Shown here in pieces: positions 1 to 9,655 of a stretch of 64,000 nucleotides of DNA (its first letter is position 1; each line of letters begins with the position of its first letter). The notes below the pieces were generated by a model. It saw only the letters and a list, made by a program, of their open reading frames with translations. It ran no database searches and had not been told where the DNA came from. The DNA lies in NCBI RefSeq assembly GCF_009687845.1, contig NZ_BLAD01000060.1, forward strand, positions 53,577 through 117,576, given 5' to 3'. Source of the stretch: Acrocarpospora corrugata (lineage in GTDB: Bacteria > Actinomycetota > Actinomycetes > Streptosporangiales > Streptosporangiaceae). The position numbers and the translations under genes were made by a program.

Positions 1-1891
1 TGACGTCCGCGCCGGGGCGGAGGGCGATGAGGAGGAAGTCGATCTCGTACGCGTCGAACAGGGCGCGGTAGCCGCCGGGGGTGGCCAGCGCGCCCTCCGC
101 GTAGTTGTTGGCGGGCCCTTCGGGGACGAAGCCGACGCCGGAGACGGTGTACTCGTGGCTGCCCCGGGTGCCGGTGAGCGGGATCCGGTCGCCGACGCCC
201 ATCCCGAGCGTCTCCGCCGTCCGGGTCGCCAGCAGGACCTCCGTGTCGGTGGCGGGGAGCCGTCCGGCCAGGAGGCCGCCGACCGGGACGGGGTGGCGGC
301 CGGGGGCGTAGCCGTACAGGGAGAGGGTGAGGTGGCCGGAGACGGCCGGGGACATCGGCCGGTCCTCGATGCCCGCCACGTCTGGGTCGGCGGCCAGCGC
401 GGCGACGGCCCGGTCCGGGGGAATGCCCTGGCCGTTGAAGCCGAGGAAGACGATCAGCTGGTGGGTCTGGCCGTATCTGGCCGGGTTGGTGGCGGCGTCG
501 GCGACGCCGGCGGCGAAGGTTAGCGCGGCCAGCACGCCGAGCACGCCCGCCACGGTCCCGGTCAGCGCGGAGCCGACCGGCAGGGTGTCCAGGCCCCTGC
601 CGCGCTCCAGCGCGAACCGCAGCCCTGTCTGGATCGGCACCGGCCAGCCCTGGCGGCCGGCGGCGGCGGCGATCACGGACGGGGTGCGGCGGCGCGGCGA
701 CCGCGCGGCGGCGAACAGGATCCAGGCGTAGCCGGCCGCGCCCAGCGCGAGCACGATGGGCGCGCCCAGCAGGCCGGGCAGTAGCACGGCCCAGTCCAGG
801 TCGAAGCCGGGCCTCGGCTCGTAGGAGGCGGCGGCCCCGATCGGCAGCCACGGGGAGGCGGCCGCGGCCCCGAGCACGCCGGTCATCGCGCCGGCGGCTC
901 CGGCCAGGGCGGGGCCGAGGGCGGCGGCGGCCACCGCCTGCCGGGGGGTGAGGCCGGGGGCGCGCAGGGTCCGCAGCGCGGGGATCGACGAGCCGACCAG
1001 CCGGGCCGTGGACTGGCCGATCAGCAGCGTCCCTGCGGCCAGCACGGACAGGCCGAGCGCGAGCAGCACCGCCGCCTCGTAGCCGAGCAGCCGGTCGACC
1101 TGGCGGCGCGTGGTCGCCAGGTTCTCGATCTTGACGGCCGGGCGGGCGGTCAGCGCGGCGAAACGTGCACGGAACGCCGGTATCCCCGCCTCGCCGCCGG
1201 CCAGCCGGACGAGCGCGATGGTGAAGCCGCCGCGGCCGTCCGTGCCAATGAAATTTTCGCGATATCTCAAGAACAATCCGGGCGACGGGAGGATCGTTCC
1301 GGTGGCTCCGCTCGGGTCGACGTAGTACGGCGACCTGATCACTCCCACGATCCGCGCCACGACCCTCGGCCCGTGCCTGGCGACCGTCCCCGACGTGTCG
1401 CCGATCAGGTTGACCTCCTCCGGCGTGCTCAACTGGATCACCACCGAGTCGCCGACGCCCTTGCCGTACTCGTCCAGGAAGTGCGGGAGCACCACCACCT
1501 CGTCGGCGCGGGCCGGGTCGGGCAGCCGCCCGGCCAGCACCACCGGGCGCTCGACCGAGCGCCAGATCTCGGCGTCGGCGGGCGGCGCGGAGTCCCAGCC
1601 CAGCCGCACACCCTGCACGGACAGCGCGGACACCACGGTCGGCGCGACCGCGGCCACCCCGGGCAGGGCCCGCACCCGGTCCCAGTCGAAGTCGGGGATC
1701 TGGCTCTGCACCAGGATGTCGGCGGGCAGGGCGCCGGCCCGCAGCCGCTCCTGCGCGGACCCGCCGCGCCGCGCGCCCGCGATCGCGGCCAGGACGGTGG
1801 CCAGCGCGAACGCGACGATCACGGCGAGCGCGACGTGGGCTCGCCACCGCGGCGCGACGGCGATCGCCAGCCAGGCACGGGAGAACCTCAT
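1..1891 (-). CDS. FtsX-like ABC transporter permease (3' end outside the window)
   Basis: Membrane permease subunit of a MacB/FtsX-type ABC exporter. Reading leftward from ATG 1891 gives an uninterrupted frame of about 630 residues that runs off the window. The start MRFSRAWLAIAV is followed by a first membrane helix rich in V, A and L. A large extracytoplasmic part follows (for example the stretch around PYYVDPSGATG), then a membrane block (AAVLLALGLSVLAAGTLLIG and following helices) and a second block (LTGTVAGVLGVLAALTFAAG). This TM / periplasmic domain / TM duplication is the usual FtsX layout. GAGAGG lies about 6 nt before the ATG. No ATPase gene is seen; because the gene is first in its direction, a partner may lie beyond the left edge. 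The substrate is unknown. The family is clear, the role is not. Confidence 0.85.
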   Translation of the reverse strand, partial: MRFSRAWLAIAVAPRWRAHVALAVIVAFALATVLAAIAGARRGGSAQERLRAGALPADILVQSQIPDFDWDRVRALPGVAAVAPTVVSALSVQGVRLGWDSAPPADAEIWRSVERPVVLAGRLPDPARADEVVVLPHFLDEYGKGVGDSVVIQLSTPEEVNLIGDTSGTVARHGPRVVARIVGVIRSPYYVDPSGATGTILPSPGLFLRYRENFIGTDGRGGFTIALVRLAGGEAGIPAFRARFAALTARPAVKIENLATTRRQVDRLLGYEAAVLLALGLSVLAAGTLLIGQSTARLVGSSIPALRTLRAPGLTPRQAVAAAALGPALAGAAGAMTGVLGAAAASPWLPIGAAASYEPRPGFDLDWAVLLPGLLGAPIVLALGAAGYAWILFAAARSPRRRTPSVIAAAAGRQGWPVPIQTGLRFALERGRGLDTLPVGSALTGTVAGVLGVLAALTFAAGVADAATNPARYGQTHQLIVFLGFNGQGIPPDRAVAALAADPDVAGIEDRPMSPAVSGHLTLSLYGYAPGRHPVPVGGLLAGRLPATDTEVLLATRTAETLGMGVGDRIPLTGTRGSHEYTVSGVGFVPEGPANNYAEGALATPGGYRALFDAYEIDFLLIALRPGADV

Positions 1892-1971
1892 CGCGACCTC
1901 TCGATCGGCGGCAGCCGGACCTTCCGACTATCCGCCGGGCCGGGGCGAGCCGCCACCGGGCTAGCCCTCGG

Positions 1972-2046
1972 TTGACCGTCCTGACGGGCCTGGCTAACAT
2001 CCGGTTGCGCTCCCTCGAAATTTTCGTTCATCGGAAAAAACTTTCG
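1972..2046 (+). promoter_or_regulatory. Sigma70-type promoter with two TTTCG boxes
   Basis: TTGACC (1972-1977), a 17-nt spacer and TAACAT (1995-2000) form a good -35/-10 pair. Downstream are CGAAATTTTCG (2016-2026, a perfect 11-bp palindrome apart from its centre) and a second box ending AACTTTCG (2039-2046). The two TTTCG ends are exactly 20 bp apart. The same arrangement precedes the GH115 gene at 16692. Operators lying after the -10 suggest repression, probably by a LacI-type or similar dimeric regulator (inference). Confidence 0.65.
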
Positions 2047-2083
2047 GTCCACGAGTTCCCGAGAAGTGAGGAGGGGGCGACGG

Positions 2084-3346
2084 GTGTACGCCGACTTCGG
2101 TGGTGGCCGGTCCGGGCAGGCGCCGCTGACCTGGGGGCAACGCGGGATCTGGGACGCGATGGCGCGCAATCCGCCGGGTCATTTCAACATCGGCCGGGTG
2201 CTGATGGTGCCCAGGCGCGGCGGGGCGGCGGTCGCGGAGGCGGCCCGCGCGGTCGGGCTGCTGGCCGAGCGGCACGAGTCGCTGCGGACCCGGGTGGAGG
2301 TCACCGGCGGCGAGCCACGGCAGGTGCTCTCCGGGTCCGGGCGCATCCCGCTCACCGTCGTGGCCGCAGAATCGGGCGCCGACGCGGCGTCGCTGCTGGA
2401 AAAGCTCACGGCCGGGGAGTTCGACCTCGCGGGGGAGTGGCCGCTGCGGGTGGGACTGGTCACCTCGCGCGGCCGGGTGCGGTGGGTGGTGCTGGTCCTG
2501 TCCCACCTGGCCGCCGACGGTCAGGCCACCGGGATCCTCCTGCGCGACCTGCGCAGGCTGCTCCGCCAGGACGAGCTCGCCGGGCCGCCGCCCGCGCAGC
2601 CGCTGGACCTGGCGCTCGGCCAGCGTGACGGCGGCGAGCGCCGCACCCGGGCCGCGATCGCCTTCTGGACCGGCCAGTACGAGCGCGTCCCGCCCGTCAT
2701 GTTCACGCCCGTGCACCCCGGCCGGCGGCGGCACCGCCGGGTCCGGCTGGCCTCGGAGCCGCTCGCGGCGGCGGCCAGGACGGTCGCCGACCGGCACCAG
2801 GTCAGCTCCACCACCGTCCTGCTGGCCGCCACCGCCGTCCTGGTCGGCGCGCGGACCGGCCACGGCTCGGTCGCCCTGTCCACGATCGTCGGCAACCGCT
2901 TCGCCGGCGAGCTGCGCGGCATGGTCACCACCCTCGACCAGCTCGGCCTGTTCGCCCTCGAACTCGGCGGCGGCCTGGACGAGCTGGTGCCCCGCGCCTG
3001 GCGGGCCGCGCTGGCCGCCTACCGGCACGCCTACTACGACCAGCCCGCCCTCGACCGGGCTCTCACCCGGATGGGCGCGGAACGCGGCGCGGAGCTGAAC
3101 CCGTACGCCTGCTTCAACGACGTACGGCAGGCCGCCGACCGCGCCCCGGCCAGTCCGGACGCCAAATCCCGGCTGGACTGGCTGCCCGACCCTGACGGCA
3201 TCCGCTGCCGGTTCTGCCTCCTGGTCCTGGACGCCCCCGACGCCGGGCTGGTCCTCCAGCTGACGGCGGACACGCGCTGCCTGACCTCTGAGCAGATCGC
3301 GCGTTTCCTGCCGGAGCTGGAGAACCTGGTCCTGGCGGCGGCCTGA
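2084..3346 (+). CDS. Free-standing NRPS condensation-domain protein
   Basis: A 420-residue protein that is essentially one condensation-type (C) domain. Such domains form amide or ester bonds between carrier-bound intermediates, or act as modified variants in nonribosomal peptide synthesis. The start region contains LTWGQRGIWDAM, the usual N-terminal 'Q..iW' motif. The HHxxxDG motif is present as SHLAADG: the first His is Ser, but the catalytic second His (H141) and the Asp (D145) are kept. A longer frame begins at GTG 2066; GTG 2084 is preferred because GGAGGGGG lies just before it. The gene ends base-to-base against the convergent NRPS gene (stop 3344-3346 beside the other stop at 3347-3349). 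It probably works with that synthetase. With the altered motif it could instead be a non-condensing, trans-acting or esterifying variant. Confidence 0.82.
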   Translation: MYADFGGGRSGQAPLTWGQRGIWDAMARNPPGHFNIGRVLMVPRRGGAAVAEAARAVGLLAERHESLRTRVEVTGGEPRQVLSGSGRIPLTVVAAESGADAASLLEKLTAGEFDLAGEWPLRVGLVTSRGRVRWVVLVLSHLAADGQATGILLRDLRRLLRQDELAGPPPAQPLDLALGQRDGGERRTRAAIAFWTGQYERVPPVMFTPVHPGRRRHRRVRLASEPLAAAARTVADRHQVSSTTVLLAATAVLVGARTGHGSVALSTIVGNRFAGELRGMVTTLDQLGLFALELGGGLDELVPRAWRAALAAYRHAYYDQPALDRALTRMGAERGAELNPYACFNDVRQAADRAPASPDAKSRLDWLPDPDGIRCRFCLLVLDAPDAGLVLQLTADTRCLTSEQIARFLPELENLVLAAA

Positions 3347-6300
3347 TCAGTCCTCCCCGGCGAGCAGCCGCTCCGCCTCCTCGTCGGACATGTCGGACAG
3401 TTCGGCGGTCAGGCCCTCCTCCAGCGCGACAGCCAGATCGGCCACCGTCCGGCGGGTGAACATGGTCAGGATCGGCAGCTCGACGCCGGTGATGGCCAGG
3501 ATCCTGGCCGCCACCCTGACCGCCAGCAGGGACTGGCCGCCGAGCCGGAAGAAGTCGTCGTGCGCGCCGACCCGGGGCACGCCGAGCACCTCGGTCCACA
3601 CGTCGGCGACCAGCGACTCCGCGTCGGTCCGCGGCGGGGTGAACTCGGCGCGCTGCGCGGTCGGGGAGGGCAGGGCGGCCCGGTCGACCTTGCCGTTGGG
3701 GGTCATCGGCAGGGTGGTGATGCGGATGAATCGGGCGGGCACCAGGTGGGCGGGCAGGGTGCTCGCCAGCGCGCGGGAGACCGCGCCCAGGCTGACTTCG
3801 CCGATGATGTAGGCGATCAGGTTCTCCTCGTGCACGGCGGCGACCGCTTGGATGACGCCGGGGAATGCCTCGCAGGCCGCTTCCACTTCGCCCAGTTCGA
3901 TTCGGTGGCCGCGCACTTTGACCTGGTTGTCGGTCCGGCCCAGGAACTCCAGCTCGCCTTCCGGCCGCCAGCGGACCATGTCGCCGGTGCGGTAGAGGCG
4001 GCCGCCGGGGGCGCCGTACGGGTCGGGGACGAAACGTTCGGCGGTGAGGGACGCTCTGCCGAGGTAGCCGTGCGCGACGCCGGCACCGCCGATGAGCAGC
4101 TCGCCGGGGACGCCGGCGCGGACGGGGTTGAAGCGCTCATCGAGTACGTAGACCTGGGTCCCGCCGATGGGAGCGCCGATCCGCACCGCCGCCGGTTTCG
4201 CGGGAACCTCCCACGCGGTCGACCAGATGGTCGTCTCGGTAGGCCCGTACACGTTCACCAGGCGGCCCACCGACCCGCGCAGGCGGCGGGCCAGCTCGGG
4301 ACCGAGCGCCTCGCCGCCGACCAGCGCGGTCAGCGCCGGATCCCGGTAGCCGGAGTCCAGCAGCATCCGCCAGCCGGACGGAGTGGCCTGCACGTGTGTG
4401 ACCCCCGCCTCCTTGATCAGCCGGGCCTGGGCGAAGCCGTCCCCCGCGGTGGCCGTGTCCGCGATCGCGACCCGGCCGCCGGTGACCAGCGGCAGGTAGA
4501 GCTCCAGCGCGGAGATGTCGAAGGACAGCGAGGTGAGGCCGAGCCAGACGTGCTCGGGGGCGGCGTCGAACATGGCGGCCATCGAGGTCAGCAGGTTGGC
4601 GAGCGCGGCCTGCGGGACGGGCACGCCCTTGGGCTTGCCGGTCGAGCCGGAGGTGTAGAGGACGTAGGCGGTGTCCGCGCCCCGGACCGGGGCGCGGGTG
4701 AAGTCGGCGCGGGCGGGGGGCGGGCTGTCGATCAGGACGGTCGGGACCGGGTGGTCCGGCAGCGCCGTCACCGTCTCCGAACTGGCCAGGACCAGGGCGG
4801 CGGCGCAGTCGTCCAGGACGAAGGCCAGCCGGGCGGGCGGGTAGGCCGGGTCGATCGGCACGTACGCCGCCCCCGCGCGCTGCACGGCGAGCAGGGCGAC
4901 CAGGGATTCCGCCGTTCTGGGCAGGCAGACGGCCACCAGCTCGCCGGGGCGGACCGGGAGGCGGGCGGCCAGGTCGTCGGCGCGGCGGTCGAGTTCGGCG
5001 TAGCTGAGCCGGACGTCGCCGCCGGTGACGGCGATCGCGTCCGGGCGCAGGGCCACCTGGCGGCGGATCAGGTCGGGGACCAGGTCGGCGGCGGGGGGCG
5101 CGGTGCGGTTCCAGTCGTGGATGAGGCGCTCGTACTCCGCGCCGGTGGGGGCGGTCAGCTCGGACAGGCGCAGGTCCGGGTCGGCGGCGGCGCGGGCCAT
5201 CAGGGTCTCGAACTCGTGGGCGTACCCGGCGATGGTCGGCTCGTCGAACAGGCCGGTGTTGTAGACCAGCAGCAGCTGCCAGATCCCGCTCAGGCCGAAG
5301 ATGTCGGCCTTCAGCTCGTACGGCGTGTGCCCGAACCCGGCGTCGGCCCGCTCGGACCGCACCCCCTCCAGGGCCAGCCCCGGGCCGCCGGTCTGGTGGT
5401 GCATGCCGAACATGGTCTGGAACAGCGGCGCCCGGCTCAGGTCGCGTTCGATGTCGAGCGCGGGCAGCAGCCGCTCGAACGGCACCTTCTGGTGGCGGTA
5501 CCCGGCCAGCAGGCGGGTCCTGGTCCGGCGCAGCACCTCACGGAAGCTCGGATCGCCGGATAAGTCGCCGCGGGCGACCACGGTGTTGGAGAAGTAGCCG
5601 ACCAGGCGTTCCAGGTCCTCGCGGTCCCGGCCCGCCGTCGGGAAGCCCACGCAGAAGTCGCTCTGGCCGCTCCGCCCGGACAGCAGCACCTGGTACACCG
5701 CCATCAGCGCCATGAAGAGCGTGCAACGTTCCTTGGCGGCGAGTGCCGCGAACGGGGTCGTCACCTCAGGCGGCAGCGGGTGCAGCAGGTGCGCGCTCGC
5801 CGTGTCCGCCACCGCCGGGCGCGGCCGGTCGACGGCCAGTTCCAGGGCCGCCGCCCCGGCCAGCTCCCCGGTCCAGTACGCGAGAGACTCCGCGCTCTCC
5901 TCCGTCTCCTCGATGACGTCGGAGTAGCGGACCGGGAGGGGGTCGAGGGCGGTTCCGCCGTACCGGGCGGTCAGCTCGTCGGCGATGATGCCGATCGACC
6001 GGCCATCGCAGACGATGTGGTGCGCCACCACGCACAGCAGGTGCTCGTCCGGGCCGCACGCGATCAGCCAGGCCCGCAGCAGCCGCCCGGCCGCCAGGTC
6101 GAACGGCCGCTCGATCAGCGCGCTCACCATCGCCTCCGCCTCGGCCGGCGTCGCCGCCATCCGGGTCAGCTCGAACGGCCACGGCGGGTCGATGACCTGC
6201 ACGGGACCGCCGTCCCTGGCCGGGAACCTGGCCCGCAGCGCCTCGTGCCGCGCGACGATGTCGCCGAACGCCCGGGTCAGGCGCGCCGGGTCGATCGGGC

Positions 6301-6406
6301 CGGTGAGCCGGGTGGTCTGGGAGAGATGGTAGGAGGCGTCCTGCGGGTCCACCTGCTGGAGGAACCAGACACGCTCCTGGGCGGCCGTGAGAGGCAGCTC
6401 GATCAT
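3347..6406 (-). CDS. Single-module nonribosomal peptide synthetase (C-A-PCP)
   Basis: A 1019-residue one-module synthetase. The condensation domain (about 1-430) has HHIVCDG with catalytic H130. The adenylation domain (about 430-900) has LYTSGSTGKPKG, NVYGPTETT, YRTGDMVRW, GRTDNQVKVRGHRIELGEVE and NGKVDR. The carrier domain has LGGQSL with phosphopantetheine Ser959. No thioesterase, epimerase or reductase follows. Hand alignment to the GrsA pocket gives D-I-L-A-L-G-V-I-W-K, close to the published glycine code D-I-L-Q-L-G-L-I-W-K, so glycine is the likely substrate (inference). AGGGAG lies upstream of the ATG. The free C-domain gene converges on it and a Sfp-type PPTase lies 6 kb to the right. 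No MbtH-like gene is seen nearby. The product is unknown; release must be spontaneous or in trans. Confidence 0.93.
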   Translation of the reverse strand: MIELPLTAAQERVWFLQQVDPQDASYHLSQTTRLTGPIDPARLTRAFGDIVARHEALRARFPARDGGPVQVIDPPWPFELTRMAATPAEAEAMVSALIERPFDLAAGRLLRAWLIACGPDEHLLCVVAHHIVCDGRSIGIIADELTARYGGTALDPLPVRYSDVIEETEESAESLAYWTGELAGAAALELAVDRPRPAVADTASAHLLHPLPPEVTTPFAALAAKERCTLFMALMAVYQVLLSGRSGQSDFCVGFPTAGRDREDLERLVGYFSNTVVARGDLSGDPSFREVLRRTRTRLLAGYRHQKVPFERLLPALDIERDLSRAPLFQTMFGMHHQTGGPGLALEGVRSERADAGFGHTPYELKADIFGLSGIWQLLLVYNTGLFDEPTIAGYAHEFETLMARAAADPDLRLSELTAPTGAEYERLIHDWNRTAPPAADLVPDLIRRQVALRPDAIAVTGGDVRLSYAELDRRADDLAARLPVRPGELVAVCLPRTAESLVALLAVQRAGAAYVPIDPAYPPARLAFVLDDCAAALVLASSETVTALPDHPVPTVLIDSPPPARADFTRAPVRGADTAYVLYTSGSTGKPKGVPVPQAALANLLTSMAAMFDAAPEHVWLGLTSLSFDISALELYLPLVTGGRVAIADTATAGDGFAQARLIKEAGVTHVQATPSGWRMLLDSGYRDPALTALVGGEALGPELARRLRGSVGRLVNVYGPTETTIWSTAWEVPAKPAAVRIGAPIGGTQVYVLDERFNPVRAGVPGELLIGGAGVAHGYLGRASLTAERFVPDPYGAPGGRLYRTGDMVRWRPEGELEFLGRTDNQVKVRGHRIELGEVEAACEAFPGVIQAVAAVHEENLIAYIIGEVSLGAVSRALASTLPAHLVPARFIRITTLPMTPNGKVDRAALPSPTAQRAEFTPPRTDAESLVADVWTEVLGVPRVGAHDDFFRLGGQSLLAVRVAARILAITGVELPILTMFTRRTVADLAVALEEGLTAELSDMSDEEAERLLAGED

Positions 6407-6423
6407 GGGGGGTGCTCCCTGAA

Positions 6424-6501
6424 AGTACGGCGAAGTACGGTCGTACGGTACTCAATGGGAGCGTTCCCGCCGACACTATGATCGCCAACACCCCGCGTCA
6501 A
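6424..6501 (-). promoter_or_regulatory. Promoter and GTACGG repeats upstream of the NRPS gene
   Basis: On the minus strand TTGACG (6501-6496), a 17-nt spacer and TAGTGT (6478-6473) make a plausible sigma70 promoter. Between it and the start codon, 6424-6452 carries three GTACGG copies, two direct and one in a near-palindrome (AGTACGGTCGTACGGTACT). This is a candidate operator in the leader. Confidence 0.5.
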
Positions 6502-6593
6502 GAAACATTGTGTAGGAGGCTACTCACGCCTCCGCGCCCCTCCCGCACCCACCGTGAGAGCACGGGAAAGCACTCTTACGGAGGGGAAACGAC

Positions 6594-9500
6594 ATGGCCT
6601 TACGAAGGTCGTGGATCGCGGTTCTGACGGCGATCCTGCTCGTGGCGGCGCTGCTGCCGCCCACGGCGGCGCGGGCGCTCGCCACCAAACCGCTCACCAT
6701 CACGATCACCAAGGTGCGCTGCGTCGACGACTGCCGCAACGACGGCCTGGAGGACTCGGGCGAGTCCGCCGCCGACTTCTACGCCAAGGTCTTCATCAAC
6801 GGCGCCGAACACCGAACGCCGCGCGGCGCGGAGGACCAGGAACTGATCGAGCCGTACTGGGCGGTCACCCAGCAGGTCGACGAGAACGCGGCCGGCGTGC
6901 CGGTCGCCATCCAGATCTGGGACCACGACAGCACGTCCGGCGACGACCTCGGCGACACCAGCCCGCGCAACGACGACAACACCCTGGACTTCACCGTCAA
7001 CTACGCCGACGGCCGGTGGTCGGGGGACGTGAACTGGCCGCAGTCGTGCGCCACCGGCGACGGGGACGACGACGATGAGCCGCGCGTCGAGGTCTGCTTC
7101 GACGTCAGCACCACGCCAGGCGCGGACGCCGACGGGGACGGCCTGCTGGACGGCTGGGAGCGCAACGGCTACAACGCCGACGGCGACGGCACCATCGACG
7201 TCGACCTGCCCGCGATGGGCGCCGACGTCAACCACAAGGACCTGTTCCTCGAACTCGACTACGAGCAGGGCCGCAACCTGAGCAAGGAGGACGTGACCGC
7301 GATGAAGGCCGCGTTCGCGGCGGCCCCCATGAACGCGGGCACCCTGTCCGGCACCAGAGGCGGCGTCAGCGCCCAGCCCAACCCGGACGGGACGCGCGGC
7401 ATCAATCTCCACGTCGACATGGGCAACCTGGCCGACGCCACCCTCCGCGAGGGCACCCCGGCCGGCACCTGCCACGACGGCCTCGACAACGGCGCGGACG
7501 GCTTGACCGACGGCCGCGACACCGACTGCCTGACCCTGGACGGCGACGTCGAGGACCCCGGTCCCGGCAACTGCCAGAACAACGCCGACGACGACGGCGA
7601 CGGCCGTACCGACGACGACGACCCCGACTGCCTGATCGGCGACCCGCTGGGCGCCAACGGGCGCGGCAACATGATCTCCGGCCTGACCGCCTGCGACCTG
7701 GACGCCGCCTTCTACGCCGCCAAGGACCAGATGTTCGACAAGGCCCGCCGCCTGATCTTCCGCTACGGCATCAGCGCCAACCCCGACGGCTGCACCGACG
7801 CCCCCGGCGGCAGCGGCGAGTACGGCGGCAACGACTTCATCGACTTCAACAACAACGGCGTCAGCGTCATGCACGAGCTGGGCCACACCCTCTTCCTCGA
7901 CCACGGCGGCTTCGAGGAGGCCAACTGCAAGCCCAACTACGTCAGCATCATGAACTACTTCACCGCCGGCGCCGGGATCGGCCGCCAGGGCGGCGGGCGC
8001 GTGCTCGACTACTCCCCGCCGAGGATCGCCTTCGACGGCGCCACCCGCGGCAACGCGCCGCTCGCCAACCTGGTCGAGAACCAGCTCAACGAGAACGTGA
8101 TCCCGGACGGCGCCGACCCGGTCAACCGGTTCGTCTTCGTGAACGGCGCCGGCCGGCGGGGCACCCACGACCTGGACGCGCGGCCCGACTGGAACGGCGA
8201 CCGCGCCGACCCGCCGTTCGACAACCCGGTGATCGCCAACATCGACACGGCCGGCCTCAACGGCGAGCCCGTGGAGTGCATGAACGGCACCACCGACGGC
8301 ACGCTGCGCGGCTCCGACGACTGGAGCTTCATCTCGCTGCCGTTCCGCCAGTTCGGCGACTCCGCCAACGCCCCGGTCAACCGGGTCGACACGCACGAAC
8401 CCACCACCGCCCGCCTCGATCAGATCTGGCGGGACCTGAACACCACCGACCTGTCGGTGGCCGTCACCGACAGCCCCGACCCGGTCGCGGCCGGCACCGA
8501 GCTCACCTACACGGTCACCGCCGCGAACGCGGGCGACAACCCCGCCACCTCGGTCCGGATCGTCGACACCCTCCCCGCCGACGTCACCTACACCGGCGGC
8601 TCCTCCTCCTGTACGGCCTCCGGCGCCACCGTCACCTGCAACCTGGGCGAACTGGCGGTCGGCGCGAGCGCCCGGGTCACCCTCCGGGCGAGCGTGCCCG
8701 CCGGCCTGGTCCACGCCAACGGCGGCCCGAAGACGCTCACCAACCGGGCGGTCGTCAGCAACCTGGCCGGCCCCGACCCCACCCCGGCCAACAACGAGGC
8801 CACGGCCACCACCCGGGTGGTCGCCGTCGCCGACCTGTCGGTCACCGCGCTCCAGGCCGACGCCCCCAGCCAGATCCTGATCGGGCAAACCCTGCCCGTG
8901 ACGGTCACCGGCACGGTCGCCAACGGCGGCCCGTCCACCCCGATGAACGCCACCCTGACCACCGCCGCGACGGCCTCCACCGGCGCGACCATCACCCCCG
9001 CGTCGGTCGCCACCGCCGTGGCCGCCCTGGCCGCCGGCTCCCCCCGGACGATCCAGAAGACGGTCACCATCGGCTGCGCGCAGCCAGGCCCGCACACCTA
9101 CACGGTGACCGGCGCCGTCGCTCCCGCCGGCGCGGACGACTCCGACCCCACGCCCGCCAACAACCAGCGCCAGACCACCTTCACGGTCGACTGCATTGTG
9201 CCGATCGCGATCAACATCGTGCCCGGCCTCAACCCCAACCTGGTCAACCTCGCCCACGGCGTCGTCCCGGTCGCCGCCCTGACCACCCGCGCCGGCGAGT
9301 ACAACCTCCCACTCGCCTTCGACGCCACCAAGATCAAGCCGGAAACCGTCCGCTTCGGCACCAGAAACGGCGCCGCCGCCCACGGCGCGCCCCCCATCCA
9401 CAACATCGGCGTGCGAACCCTCAGCATCGAACGCGGCCCCCTGGAGATCTTCATCGACCTCGACTGGGACATGCTGATGACCTTCACCGCCCACGACACC

Positions 9501-9608
9501 GACCTGACCCGCACCTCCACCGAAGCCTGCCTGGCCGGCTCTTTCTCCCCACGAACCGGCGAGACCTACCGCTTCTTCGGCTGCGACGCCGTCCGCATGT
9601 TCCCCTGA
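6594..9608 (+). CDS. Secreted zinc metallopeptidase with Ca-binding and DUF11-type domains
   Basis: A 1004-residue exported protein. Residues 1-29 are a signal peptide (RRSW..., hydrophobic core, ending AARALA). An Asp/Gly-rich part with DADGDGLLDGWE resembles thrombospondin type-3 calcium loops. Two spaced modules, C293-C312 and C327-C346, share the pattern CxxxxDxxxDGxxDxxDxDC. The catalytic motif HELGHTLFLDH is at 427-437, with a Met-turn-like SIMNY shortly after, so this is a metzincin-like peptidase. Residues about 619-860 hold two Ig-like DUF11/CARDB-type repeats (DLSVAVTDSPDPVAAG, then DLSVTALQADAPS). GGAGGGG precedes ATG 6594. The gene is divergent from the NRPS gene and followed by a strong hairpin. 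It probably digests protein outside the cell or sits at the surface. The substrate is unknown. Confidence 0.85.
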   Translation: MALRRSWIAVLTAILLVAALLPPTAARALATKPLTITITKVRCVDDCRNDGLEDSGESAADFYAKVFINGAEHRTPRGAEDQELIEPYWAVTQQVDENAAGVPVAIQIWDHDSTSGDDLGDTSPRNDDNTLDFTVNYADGRWSGDVNWPQSCATGDGDDDDEPRVEVCFDVSTTPGADADGDGLLDGWERNGYNADGDGTIDVDLPAMGADVNHKDLFLELDYEQGRNLSKEDVTAMKAAFAAAPMNAGTLSGTRGGVSAQPNPDGTRGINLHVDMGNLADATLREGTPAGTCHDGLDNGADGLTDGRDTDCLTLDGDVEDPGPGNCQNNADDDGDGRTDDDDPDCLIGDPLGANGRGNMISGLTACDLDAAFYAAKDQMFDKARRLIFRYGISANPDGCTDAPGGSGEYGGNDFIDFNNNGVSVMHELGHTLFLDHGGFEEANCKPNYVSIMNYFTAGAGIGRQGGGRVLDYSPPRIAFDGATRGNAPLANLVENQLNENVIPDGADPVNRFVFVNGAGRRGTHDLDARPDWNGDRADPPFDNPVIANIDTAGLNGEPVECMNGTTDGTLRGSDDWSFISLPFRQFGDSANAPVNRVDTHEPTTARLDQIWRDLNTTDLSVAVTDSPDPVAAGTELTYTVTAANAGDNPATSVRIVDTLPADVTYTGGSSSCTASGATVTCNLGELAVGASARVTLRASVPAGLVHANGGPKTLTNRAVVSNLAGPDPTPANNEATATTRVVAVADLSVTALQADAPSQILIGQTLPVTVTGTVANGGPSTPMNATLTTAATASTGATITPASVATAVAALAAGSPRTIQKTVTIGCAQPGPHTYTVTGAVAPAGADDSDPTPANNQRQTTFTVDCIVPIAINIVPGLNPNLVNLAHGVVPVAALTTRAGEYNLPLAFDATKIKPETVRFGTRNGAAAHGAPPIHNIGVRTLSIERGPLEIFIDLDWDMLMTFTAHDTDLTRTSTEACLAGSFSPRTGETYRFFGCDAVRMFP

Positions 9609-9621
9609 CCTGCCCACCGAT

Positions 9622-9646
9622 GCGCGGCCTGCCCAGCAGGCCGCGC
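9622..9646 (+). terminator. GC-rich hairpin after the metallopeptidase gene
   Basis: A perfect 11-bp stem (GCGCGGCCTGC / GCAGGCCGCGC) with loop CCA begins 14 nt after the stop codon. No T-run follows, which is common for actinomycete terminators. Confidence 0.7.
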
Positions 9647-9655
9647 GTCCTCATT

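Noticed and set aside
3560..5563. 667-codon plus-strand frame opposite the NRPS gene
   Set aside because: The NRPS frame has every A-domain core motif; this is its shadow.
6600..9617. 1005-codon open frame on the minus strand opposite the metallopeptidase gene
   Set aside because: Val/Gly/Asp-rich translation with no motifs; it is the GC-driven shadow of the real gene, which has a signal peptide and catalytic motif.
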